DNA of 7,022 nt from Actinomycetota bacterium. Its GTDB lineage: Bacteria; Actinomycetota; Acidimicrobiia; Acidimicrobiales; Ilumatobacteraceae. The position numbers and the translations under genes are program-made. The DNA lies in assembly GCA_009701105.1 (NCBI GenBank), contig WLKU01000069.1:1-7022 (forward strand), read 5' to 3'. The notes beneath the pieces are model-generated. The model was not told where the DNA came from. It saw only the letters and a list, made by a program, of their open reading frames with translations, and ran no database searches. This document shows positions 1 through 5,137 of the stretch, piece by piece. Every line of letters starts with the position of its first letter. Position 1 is the first letter of the stretch.

Positions 1-245
1 AAGTTGTTGCCAGCACCACATCTGGTGGAGTCACGGTCAACGGAACGATTTTCCACATGACCGGCCCATTCTTGCCATTCGGCGGAGTTGGCGAGAGCGG
101 TATGGGTGCGTATCACGGCCGCGCCGGCGTAGATACTTTTCAGCATCTCAAGCCAGTGCTCAAGCGCTCAACACGTGTAGATGCGCCACTTGCGTATCCG
201 CCGTACACCAAGCGCAAGTTTGCAATACTTAAAAAGTTCATTTAA
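1..245 (+). CDS. Aldehyde dehydrogenase, class 3-like, C-terminal fragment (cut by window start)
   Basis: This is the last 80 or so residues of an NAD(P)-dependent aldehyde dehydrogenase, read in the frame that begins at base 3 and ends with TAA at 243-245. The visible part contains SGGVTVNGTIFHMTG, then LPFGGVGESGMGAYHG, then the tail DAPLAYPPYT. This order (a Val-Asn segment, then PFGGVGxSGMGxYHG, then a YPPY tail) is characteristic of the class 3 / coniferyl-aldehyde and fatty-aldehyde branch of the superfamily, which oxidises aldehydes to carboxylic acids. The catalytic Cys and the cofactor-binding part lie outside the window, so activity and substrate cannot be judged. The next gene follows on the same strand after 19 bp, suggesting one transcript. 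An ATG at 57 lies inside the conserved domain and is not the real start. Confidence 0.9.
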   Translation, partial: VVASTTSGGVTVNGTIFHMTGPFLPFGGVGESGMGAYHGRAGVDTFQHLKPVLKRSTRVDAPLAYPPYTKRKFAILKKFI

Positions 246-250
246 TCAAT

Positions 251-258
251 AGAGAGAG
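251..258 (+). promoter_or_regulatory. Shine-Dalgarno-like site for the LLM oxidoreductase
   Basis: An AGAGAGAG run ends six bases before the ATG at 265. It is purine-rich but not a full GGAGG. It contrasts with the first genes of other transcripts in this window, which have no such site; this fits an internal operon gene that needs a ribosome-binding site. Confidence 0.5.
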
Positions 259-264
259 TTTCAC

Positions 265-1023
265 ATGAAAATCGGTGTTCAACTTTGGCCACAGGCCACA
301 TCAATCAGCGAAATGCGCAAGGCATGGAAATCAGCCGACGCAATGGGCGTTGACAGCATCTGGACATGGGACCACTTTTATCCGTTGTCCGGCGACCCAG
401 AAGCGACACACTTCGAGTGTTATTCGTTGCTCGCAGCAATGGCTGCTGACACGTGCCATGCACAAATCGGTGCACTCGTTTCGTGCTTCACCTATCGCAA
501 TCCACAACTGCTTGCCGACATGGCGCGCACTATTGACCACATCAGCAACGGACGTTTTGTGTTGGGTGTTGGTTCTGGTTGGTTTGAGCGTGACTACACC
601 GAGTACGGCTATCACTTCGGTACTGCCATCGAACGACTCAAGTTGCTCGAGGCTGGCTTGCCGGTCATCAAGTCACGTTTGGCGAAGCTCAACCCTCAGC
701 CTGTCAACGGCACGATTCCAATCATGATTGGTGGCGGTGGCGAAAAGGTCACGTTGCGCCTTGTTGCGGAGCATGCCAATCAGTACAACTACTTTGGTCC
801 GCCAGAGAGCTACGGCAACAAGATCAAAATTTTGGATGAGTGGTGCGCAAAGGTTGGTCGTAATCCTCGCGAGATCGAGCGAACGGTTGCTATTTATCCA
901 AAAGAAGTGACATCCGAGATTTTCGCTCAGTACAAAGAGGTTGGCGCAGAACACATCATCTTGACGTGCTCAGATCCATTTGATTTCAGTGATCTTGAAA
1001 AATTGCTCAGCTGGAGCAAGTAA
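265..1023 (+). CDS. LLM-class (luciferase-like), probably F420-dependent oxidoreductase
   Basis: A 252-residue TIM-barrel protein of the bacterial luciferase-like family. In these enzymes the cofactor is FMN or, in most actinobacterial members, coenzyme F420. Family marks are the N-terminal strand MKIGVQLWPQ, the segment SIWTWDHFYPL (31-41), DHISNGR (91-97), the signature LGVGSGWFERDYTEYG (100-115) and IGGGGEKVTLRLVAEHA (155-171). The last resembles the IGGxGExxTLRxVAxxAD segment of F420-type members. The length is at the short end of the family. The ATG at 265 starts directly at the first barrel strand, so it is very likely correct. It follows the aldehyde dehydrogenase by 19 bp, hinting at a shared oxidation pathway, but the substrate is unknown. 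F420 rather than FMN is inferred from family resemblance, not from a decisive residue. The TAA stop directly abuts the stop of the convergent nucleoside hydrolase. Confidence 0.88.
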   Translation: MKIGVQLWPQATSISEMRKAWKSADAMGVDSIWTWDHFYPLSGDPEATHFECYSLLAAMAADTCHAQIGALVSCFTYRNPQLLADMARTIDHISNGRFVLGVGSGWFERDYTEYGYHFGTAIERLKLLEAGLPVIKSRLAKLNPQPVNGTIPIMIGGGGEKVTLRLVAEHANQYNYFGPPESYGNKIKILDEWCAKVGRNPREIERTVAIYPKEVTSEIFAQYKEVGAEHIILTCSDPFDFSDLEKLLSWSK

Positions 1024-1965
1024 CTACTTCGAATAGTGGCCGATGGCCTGAACAATTACGTCAAAAGCCTCTTCGGCCTGCACATCCCACACCACTTCAC
1101 AGTTTGGGTTGAGGCGTTCAATGAGCCCACGCTGATCGATCATCGTCATGCCGCGAGTGTGTTCGCCGTTTAGTTCGATCACTACGTGTTGAGGCTTGGT
1201 GGTGAAAAGTTGTGGATGTGTGAGCGCGAGCACTGCGCACGGATCGTGGACCGCACCGCCTTGCATGTTGTCATGACGGCTTACGTAGACGTCAGAGAAA
1301 AAGACAAACAAGTCGGCGAGCACCGAAGCGAGATGGCCGGAAAGTGCGCGAACCTTTTCAATGCGCTTTGGAGTTGCCTGCAGTTTGTGTGTCACATCTA
1401 GGCCGCTCATGATCAATTTGCCGCCGTACTCAAACACCATTGCTGCTGCTTCTGGATCTGCCCAAATATTGAATTCGGCAGCCGCGCTGCGATTGCCGAA
1501 CGAGCCACCACCCATGAGCGAGATGCCTGCAATACGGCGTGCAATGTCTGGTGCGCTGCGAAGCGCAAGAGCAATATTGGTCAATGGTCCTGTGGGCACC
1601 AACCACACACCTTCGGTTGCGCGACAGGTATCAATAATGAATCCAACTGCATCCTCGGAATCTGCTGGACGCGATGGCTCTGGCAAGTCGGCGCCGTCCA
1701 ATCCACTTTTGCCGTGCACGTACGAAGCGTCCCGGGGTGGTGCAACCAGCGGTCGATGAGCGCCTTGGTGCAATGGTGCGGTTGACCCGATCATGTCGAG
1801 CACAATGCGCGCGTTGCGGGTGGTCGCACTAATTGGCGCGTTGCCGGCAACCGTTGTTACTCCGAGCACATTGGCATGCCGAGCAGCTACTACGAGCGCC
1901 ATCGCATCATCGTGACCCGGGTCGCAGTCAATAATCATTGAAATTGGACTATTGGAAGATGTCAT
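1024..1965 (-). CDS. Nucleoside hydrolase (inosine-uridine nucleoside N-ribohydrolase family)
   Basis: A 313-residue cytosolic enzyme that cleaves the N-glycosidic bond of ribonucleosides to give free base and ribose, using a bound Ca2+. The calcium cluster is plain: DCDPGHDDA at 13-21 (family consensus DxDPGxDDA; D13, D15, D19, D20), PTGPLTN at 124-130, MGGG at 151-154, EFNIWADPEAA at 164-174 (ribose-contacting E164 and N166), and H240-D241 in VHDP, the usual catalytic His and last Ca2+ ligand. No key residue is missing. Base preference (purine, pyrimidine or mixed) cannot be told. I chose ATG at 1965. A TTG two codons upstream (1971) is in frame but sits only one base after a TAGAGT -10 box, which is too close. 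The gene is divergent from a ribokinase, which would phosphorylate the ribose it releases. It meets the oxidoreductase gene end to end with no spacer. Confidence 0.93.
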   Translation of the reverse strand: MTSSNSPISMIIDCDPGHDDAMALVVAARHANVLGVTTVAGNAPISATTRNARIVLDMIGSTAPLHQGAHRPLVAPPRDASYVHGKSGLDGADLPEPSRPADSEDAVGFIIDTCRATEGVWLVPTGPLTNIALALRSAPDIARRIAGISLMGGGSFGNRSAAAEFNIWADPEAAAMVFEYGGKLIMSGLDVTHKLQATPKRIEKVRALSGHLASVLADLFVFFSDVYVSRHDNMQGGAVHDPCAVLALTHPQLFTTKPQHVVIELNGEHTRGMTMIDQRGLIERLNPNCEVVWDVQAEEAFDVIVQAIGHYSK

Positions 1966-1972
1966 CCGCAAG

Positions 1973-1978
1973 ACTCTA
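1973..1978 (-). promoter_or_regulatory. Candidate -10 box of the nucleoside hydrolase, leaderless start
   Basis: On the minus strand TAGAGT is followed by seven bases and then the ATG at 1965. This would put the transcription start on or within a base of the initiator. No Shine-Dalgarno site is needed. No convincing -35 box is visible. The spacing is close to the -10 boxes proposed at 4675 and 6305. Confidence 0.45.
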
Positions 1979-2031
1979 GTTGTTTGCCCACGTTCTTCTG
2001 TTTCGGCTCAGTGATGTGCCACAGTAGAGAG

Positions 2032-2922
2032 GTGAGTACGGCCCCAAAAGAATTCGCATTCGACGTCGTAGTGGTGGGCAGCGCCAATCTTGATTTGGTC
2101 GCAACTCTTGATCATCTTCCTAAGCCTGGAGAGACCATCGTCGCGCTCGGTTATGCCGAACATGCCGGCGGCAAGGGTGTCAATCAGGCGGTTGCTTGCG
2201 CTCGCATGGGTGCACGCACGGCGTTTGTTGGTTGTGTGGGTAACGACGATGCAGGGGTGTTTTTGCGCGGCGTGCTCGAAAATGAAGGAATCGACACGAC
2301 GATGTTGCGCGTTGTTGACATGCCGACAGGTCGTGCATTTATCAACGTTGATAGTCGTGGTGAGAACGAAATTGTCGTGGTGTCGGGTGCCAACACGCAG
2401 GTTGGCGTTGCGCAAAATCCACTAGTTCTGCCAACTTCGCACGTATTGCTGATGCAACTCGAAATTCCGCTCACCACAGTACGCAACGCATTGCAGCTTG
2501 CGCGCCGCAACGGTGCTCTCACCGTTCTCAATCCTGCGCCTTTCAAGGCTCTTGATGCAGGAGTGTTATCGCTTGTAGATGTAATTGTGCCGAACGAAAC
2601 TGAGTCGGCCGCTTGCGGTGGCACACAGGTGTTGCTCGACGCTGGAGTGAAGACTGTGCTCACAACGCTCGGCGAGCGAGGTGCAGTGATCAATACTCAT
2701 ACATCGGCTACCAGCATTGCACCACACAAGGTTGTTGCTGTGGACACGGTTGGTGCTGGGGACGCATTTATTGGTGCATTGAGTGCCGAACTAGCTCGTG
2801 GAGCAACTATCAGCGATGCCGCTGCAGTCGGTGCAGTTGCCGGCGCCTTGGCAACAACAGTGCGAGGTGCTGTGCCGTCGCTCCCTACTCAATCTTCTGT
2901 ACGCAGCGCGATGAACAAATAA
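2032..2922 (+). CDS. rbsK: Ribokinase (PfkB-family carbohydrate kinase)
   Basis: A 296-residue cytosolic kinase that transfers phosphate from ATP to the 5-hydroxyl of ribose. Domains in order: N-terminal strand VVVVGSANLDL, the sugar-binding signature AGGKGVNQAVACARMGA (GGKG at 46-49, PfkB signature 1), LNPAPF and VPNETE in the middle, and the anion-hole and catalytic signature DTVGAGDAFIGAL (catalytic base D244). These match ribokinase better than fructokinase or adenosine kinase, especially NLDL and GGKGxNQA. The start is uncertain. GTG at 2032 places the first strand near residue 10; upstream in-frame options are ATG 2014, GTG 2011 and TTG 1984, which would add a Cys- and Phe-rich stretch unlike the family. 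AGAGAG lies directly against the GTG, and CACAGT six bases before it resembles a weak -10. The gene is divergent from the nucleoside hydrolase and overlaps the decarboxylase by one base. Confidence 0.9.
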   Translation: MSTAPKEFAFDVVVVGSANLDLVATLDHLPKPGETIVALGYAEHAGGKGVNQAVACARMGARTAFVGCVGNDDAGVFLRGVLENEGIDTTMLRVVDMPTGRAFINVDSRGENEIVVVSGANTQVGVAQNPLVLPTSHVLLMQLEIPLTTVRNALQLARRNGALTVLNPAPFKALDAGVLSLVDVIVPNETESAACGGTQVLLDAGVKTVLTTLGERGAVINTHTSATSIAPHKVVAVDTVGAGDAFIGALSAELARGATISDAAAVGAVAGALATTVRGAVPSLPTQSSVRSAMNK

Positions 2923-4331
2923 TGAGTGACATCTCCAAGCCGCAATTGATGCACTTTTATGATGAAGAAAGTGCCGAGCTTGCGATCGCAATTGTTAAGT
3001 ACGCAATGGAGCGCGTCAAGATGGATCCGCCCCCACTCGACAAGCCCTACACACTGAGCGAACTGCAACAAATTGTCGGTCAGACCATTAAGCCGGAAGG
3101 TCGTAATGGGCTAGATGTGTTGCGCGAGTTTGTCGACGAACTTGCACCATCGTGCATCAGTGTTGATCATCCACTCTTTTTGTCGTTTGTGCCGGGCGCT
3201 CCCACAGAGAGCTCGGTGTTGTTTGATTTGGTTGTTGCCTCATCCAATATTTATGCAGGCTCATGGCTTGAAGGCGCTGGCGCCGTGTACGCCGAAAACC
3301 AAGCAATCAAGTGGGTGTCAGACATGGCGGGCATGCCTGAAGAGTCGGGTGGTGTGTTTGTTGCCGGAGGCACTGCTGGCAACTTGTCGGCACTGATTGC
3401 TGCGCGCTGGCGTTGGCGTCATCGTGCAGGTGGTGCATTCGATCGCACTCGTCCATTGATCATTGCTTCTGGTGGTTCGCATTCGTCTGTTGAGCAGGCA
3501 GCAAAAGTGATGGATGCAGATGTTCTTAAAGTTCCCGCAGACCAACGTGGTCGCACCGATGGGGTAGCGATGCAGAGGTTCTTATCATCGCTCAATGAAT
3601 CAGAATTGCAACGCATCTGTGCCATTGTCGCCACTGCCGGTACAACAAATGTTGGTGTTGTCGATGACCTCGATGGCATTGCCAAAGTTGCCAAGGCAAT
3701 TGGCACGTGGCTGCACATTGACGGTGCATATGGTGCGGCCGCACTCTGCGCACCAAGCGTGAGGCATTTGTTTAACGGCATTGAACAGGCCGACAGCATG
3801 ATCGTTGATCCGCACAAATGGCTGTTTGGCCCGTACGACTCGTGCGCGCTTATCTATCGCAATCCTGCCGAAGCTCGACATGCTCATACTCAACACGCCG
3901 AATATTTGGACGTGTTGCAGCAAGACGGTGAGGCAGTGCGCGACGAGGCCTGGAACCCTGCCGATCTTGCGCACCATTTATCTAGACGAGCACGTGGTTT
4001 GCCATTTTGGTTCAGCCTCGCGATGCACGGCACCGAGGCCTATACCGAAGCCATGGAAGCAACGCTCGAAGTTACTCGCCAAGGCGCACAGTTAGTGCGT
4101 GATGCAAAACATGTGGAGTTGGTGCTTGAACCTGAGTTGTCGGTCATTGTGTTGCGACGAATTGGGTGGACACCTGAGCAATATCAGATGTGGAGCGACC
4201 GCATTCTGGGCGAGGGTCTTGCTTTCGTAGTGCCCAGCACGTGGGATGGCGAAACCGTTTTGCGCATGTGCATAGTCAATCCACGCACAACAGTGGCGGG
4301 GCTTGCATCAATCATTGGCTCGCTCGCGTAA
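2922..4331 (+). CDS. Group II PLP-dependent amino acid decarboxylase family protein
   Basis: A 469-residue fold-type I PLP enzyme related to aromatic-L-amino-acid, glutamate and tyrosine decarboxylases. Motifs: HPLFLSFVPGAP (83-94), the GSWLEGAGAVYAENQAIKW segment (113-131), GGTAGNLSAL (149-158, phosphate binding), SHSSVEQA with H186 expected to stack on the PLP ring, HIDGAYGAA with D268 that pairs with the pyridine nitrogen, and DPHKWLFGPYD with K299 as the Schiff-base lysine. All cofactor residues are present, so it is probably active. The substrate is not clear, and a role other than decarboxylation (for example aldehyde synthase chemistry) is possible. The start is the ATG in TAATG, sharing its A with the ribokinase stop. 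This implies translational coupling and one transcript. An open frame reaches back to 2613, but that part overlaps the ribokinase and has composition typical of a shadow frame. Confidence 0.88.
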   Translation: MSDISKPQLMHFYDEESAELAIAIVKYAMERVKMDPPPLDKPYTLSELQQIVGQTIKPEGRNGLDVLREFVDELAPSCISVDHPLFLSFVPGAPTESSVLFDLVVASSNIYAGSWLEGAGAVYAENQAIKWVSDMAGMPEESGGVFVAGGTAGNLSALIAARWRWRHRAGGAFDRTRPLIIASGGSHSSVEQAAKVMDADVLKVPADQRGRTDGVAMQRFLSSLNESELQRICAIVATAGTTNVGVVDDLDGIAKVAKAIGTWLHIDGAYGAAALCAPSVRHLFNGIEQADSMIVDPHKWLFGPYDSCALIYRNPAEARHAHTQHAEYLDVLQQDGEAVRDEAWNPADLAHHLSRRARGLPFWFSLAMHGTEAYTEAMEATLEVTRQGAQLVRDAKHVELVLEPELSVIVLRRIGWTPEQYQMWSDRILGEGLAFVVPSTWDGETVLRMCIVNPRTTVAGLASIIGSLA

Positions 4332-4343
4332 AGTGAGCGCTGT

Positions 4344-4374
4344 AACCAGAACCTATTTTTGTACTGGTTCTTTC
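4344..4374 (+). terminator. Weak hairpin between the convergent decarboxylase and L31 genes
   Basis: Two alternative short inverted repeats overlap here: AACCAG (4344-4349) with CTGGTT (4364-4369), and AGAACC (4348-4353) with GGTTCT (4366-4371). The second is followed by TTC on the plus strand. Stems are six base pairs with loops of 12-14 bases and there is no strong U tract. It may slow transcription from the decarboxylase. On the minus strand no T run follows. The stop codon of L31 lies within the structure. Confidence 0.3.
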
Positions 4375-4640
4375 TTGACAACAGTCTTTTTGCGGGTGCC
4401 GTAACGCTTGTTGAAGCGCTCAACGCGACCTGCGGAGTCGATGATCTTCATCTGACCAGTAAAGAACGGGTGGCTGGCGTTCGAGATGTCCAACTGCACA
4501 CATGGGTATGTCTGACCATCTTCCCAGACCGTGTTTTTGGACGGATCTGGATTCATGGTGGTGCGGGTCAAAAATCGGTACTCTGCCGAGGCATCTTCAA
4601 AGACAACAAAGCGGTACTCGGGATGTGTTTCCTTTTTCAT
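4353..4640 (-). CDS. rpmE2: 50S ribosomal protein L31 type B (zinc-free form)
   Basis: A 95-residue ribosomal protein of the large subunit. The start MKKETHPEYRFVVFED, then FLTRTT, CVQLDISNASHPFFTGQ and a basic tail (RVERFNKRYGTRKK) match type B L31. Type A L31 carries a zinc-binding CxxC; this protein has only one Cys and no CxxC, so it belongs to the C-minus class. In several bacteria this class replaces the zinc form under zinc shortage through Zur; whether this genome also has a zinc-binding copy cannot be seen. I chose ATG at 4640. An in-frame extension to 4664 adds eight residues not found in the family, and it crosses the promoter and palindrome. The gene is divergent from L28 (46 bp apart) and convergent with the decarboxylase. 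Confidence 0.93.
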   Translation of the reverse strand: MKKETHPEYRFVVFEDASAEYRFLTRTTMNPDPSKNTVWEDGQTYPCVQLDISNASHPFFTGQMKIIDSAGRVERFNKRYGTRKKTVVKKEPVQK

Positions 4641-4649
4641 AAGTCTCAC

Positions 4650-4655
4650 AGTGTA
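4650..4655 (-). promoter_or_regulatory. Candidate -10 box of rpmE2
   Basis: On the minus strand TACACT is followed by nine bases (GTGAGACTT) and ATG. The predicted transcript would have a leader of only about three bases, too short for a Shine-Dalgarno site. No clear -35 box is seen; the region where it would lie overlaps the L28 promoter. Confidence 0.45.
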
Positions 4656-4656
4656 G

Positions 4657-4672
4657 CGGGGCATATTCCCCG
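4657..4672. promoter_or_regulatory. Inverted repeat CGGGG-N6-CCCCG between two divergent -10 boxes
   Basis: A perfect five-base inverted repeat with a six-base CATATT spacer is centred at 4664.5. The midpoint between the two proposed -10 boxes (4650-4655 and 4675-4680) is 4665, so the palindrome fills the upstream promoter half of both genes at once. A dimeric regulator bound here would affect both directions. It does not resemble the AT-rich Zur boxes known from Streptomyces or Mycobacterium. It might also be a chance GC-rich repeat. Confidence 0.4.
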
Positions 4673-4674
4673 TC

Positions 4675-4680
4675 TATACT
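4675..4680 (+). promoter_or_regulatory. Candidate -10 box of rpmB, leaderless start
   Basis: TATACT, close to the consensus TATAAT, is followed by exactly six bases (TGTCCA) and then ATG. With the usual distance from the -10 box, transcription would begin at the A of the initiator. There is no Shine-Dalgarno site before this ATG, which supports leaderless translation, a common mode in actinobacteria. No good -35 box is visible. Confidence 0.6.
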
Positions 4681-4686
4681 TGTCCA

Positions 4687-4923
4687 ATGCCAAATCGCTG
4701 TGATGTCCTCGGAAAGCGTCCGGGTACGGGCCATACCGTCTCCCACTCAAATATCAAGACCAATCGCTGGTGGAAGGTCAACGCCCACAAAAAGCGTTTC
4801 TGGCTTCCATCCGAGAAGCGCTGGATCACACTCAACGTGAGCTCCAAGGGTCTTCGCACAATCGACAAGTTGGGTATCGAGCGCATCGTCGCCGACATCC
4901 GCGCAACCGGTCAGAAAGTCTGA
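4687..4923 (+). CDS. rpmB: 50S ribosomal protein L28 (cysteine-poor, zinc-free form)
   Basis: A 78-residue large-subunit protein. It shows CDVLGKRPGTGHTVSHS near the N-terminus, FWLPSEKRWITLNVSSKGLRTIDK in the middle and an IRATGQKV end, all typical of L28. Zinc-binding L28 has two CxxC pairs. Here the first pair is reduced to a single Cys5 (Leu at position 8) and the second is gone, the pattern of the C-minus paralog that sits with L33 in mycobacteria and Streptomyces. The only sensible start is ATG 4687, preceded by a -10 box at leaderless distance. L33 follows after 11 bp, so the two form an operon. An incomplete zinc-binding motif does not mean loss of function, since C-minus L28 works without zinc. 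Confidence 0.95.
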   Translation: MPNRCDVLGKRPGTGHTVSHSNIKTNRWWKVNAHKKRFWLPSEKRWITLNVSSKGLRTIDKLGIERIVADIRATGQKV

Positions 4924-4934
4924 GCATCTAAGTC

Positions 4935-5105
4935 ATGGCTGCAAAATCTAAGGACAAGCGTCCAATCATCAAGCTTCGTTCAACAGCCGACACTGGCTAC
5001 GTGTACGTGACCCGTAAAAACAAGGTCAACTCACGTGAGCGTCTCGAGCTCAAGAAGTACGACCCAGTCGTACGCAAGCACGTCATCTTTAAAGAAGAGC
5101 GTTAA
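4935..5105 (+). CDS. rpmG: 50S ribosomal protein L33 (zinc-free form)
   Basis: A small gene of 56 codons plus TAA, too short for many gene-finding cutoffs. The protein begins [18 protein letters not shown], continues [24 protein letters not shown] and ends [12 protein letters not shown], an unmistakable L33. The zinc form has two CxxC pairs; this copy has no cysteine at all, so it is the C-minus form like L28 and L31 beside it. The ATG at 4935 comes 11 bp after the L28 stop. The spacer GCATCTAAGTC has at best a weak ribosome-binding site, so translation is probably coupled to L28. A hairpin terminator follows directly after the stop. Confidence 0.95.
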   Translation: MAAKSKDKRPIIKLRSTADTGYVYVTRKNKVNSRERLELKKYDPVVRKHVIFKEER

Positions 5106-5110
5106 ACCTC

Positions 5111-5137
5111 GCGCGCTACGGCGCGTTATGTTTATTT
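5111..5137 (+). terminator. Intrinsic terminator after rpmG with a TACG tetraloop
   Basis: CGCGC (5112-5116), TACG, GCGCG (5121-5125) form a perfect stem, extended by a G-T pair at 5111/5126. The loop closed by C-G is of the very stable UNCG type. It is followed by TATGTTTATTT, a T-rich but interrupted tail. It begins six bases after the L33 stop. The opposite strand lacks a good T run (AGGTTTAA), so it probably serves the convergent gene less well. Confidence 0.65.

Noticed and set aside
1361..1759. 132-residue plus-strand frame opposite the nucleoside hydrolase
   Set aside because: Shadow of the hydrolase, which has full catalytic motifs on the other strand; no promoter or ribosome-binding site seen.
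2613..2921. Open frame extending the decarboxylase upstream by about 100 residues
   Set aside because: It lies fully inside the ribokinase in another frame, is rich in Cys, Arg and Trp in a way typical of shadow frames, and matches nothing in the decarboxylase family. The ATG in TAATG at 2922 fits the family start.
4375..4380. TTGACA as a -35 box on the plus strand
   Set aside because: It lies inside the L31 coding sequence, with no -10 box at the proper distance and no plus-strand gene to serve.
4641..4664. Eight-residue N-terminal extension of L31
   Set aside because: Type B L31 starts at MKK. The extension would cover the -10 box and the palindrome.
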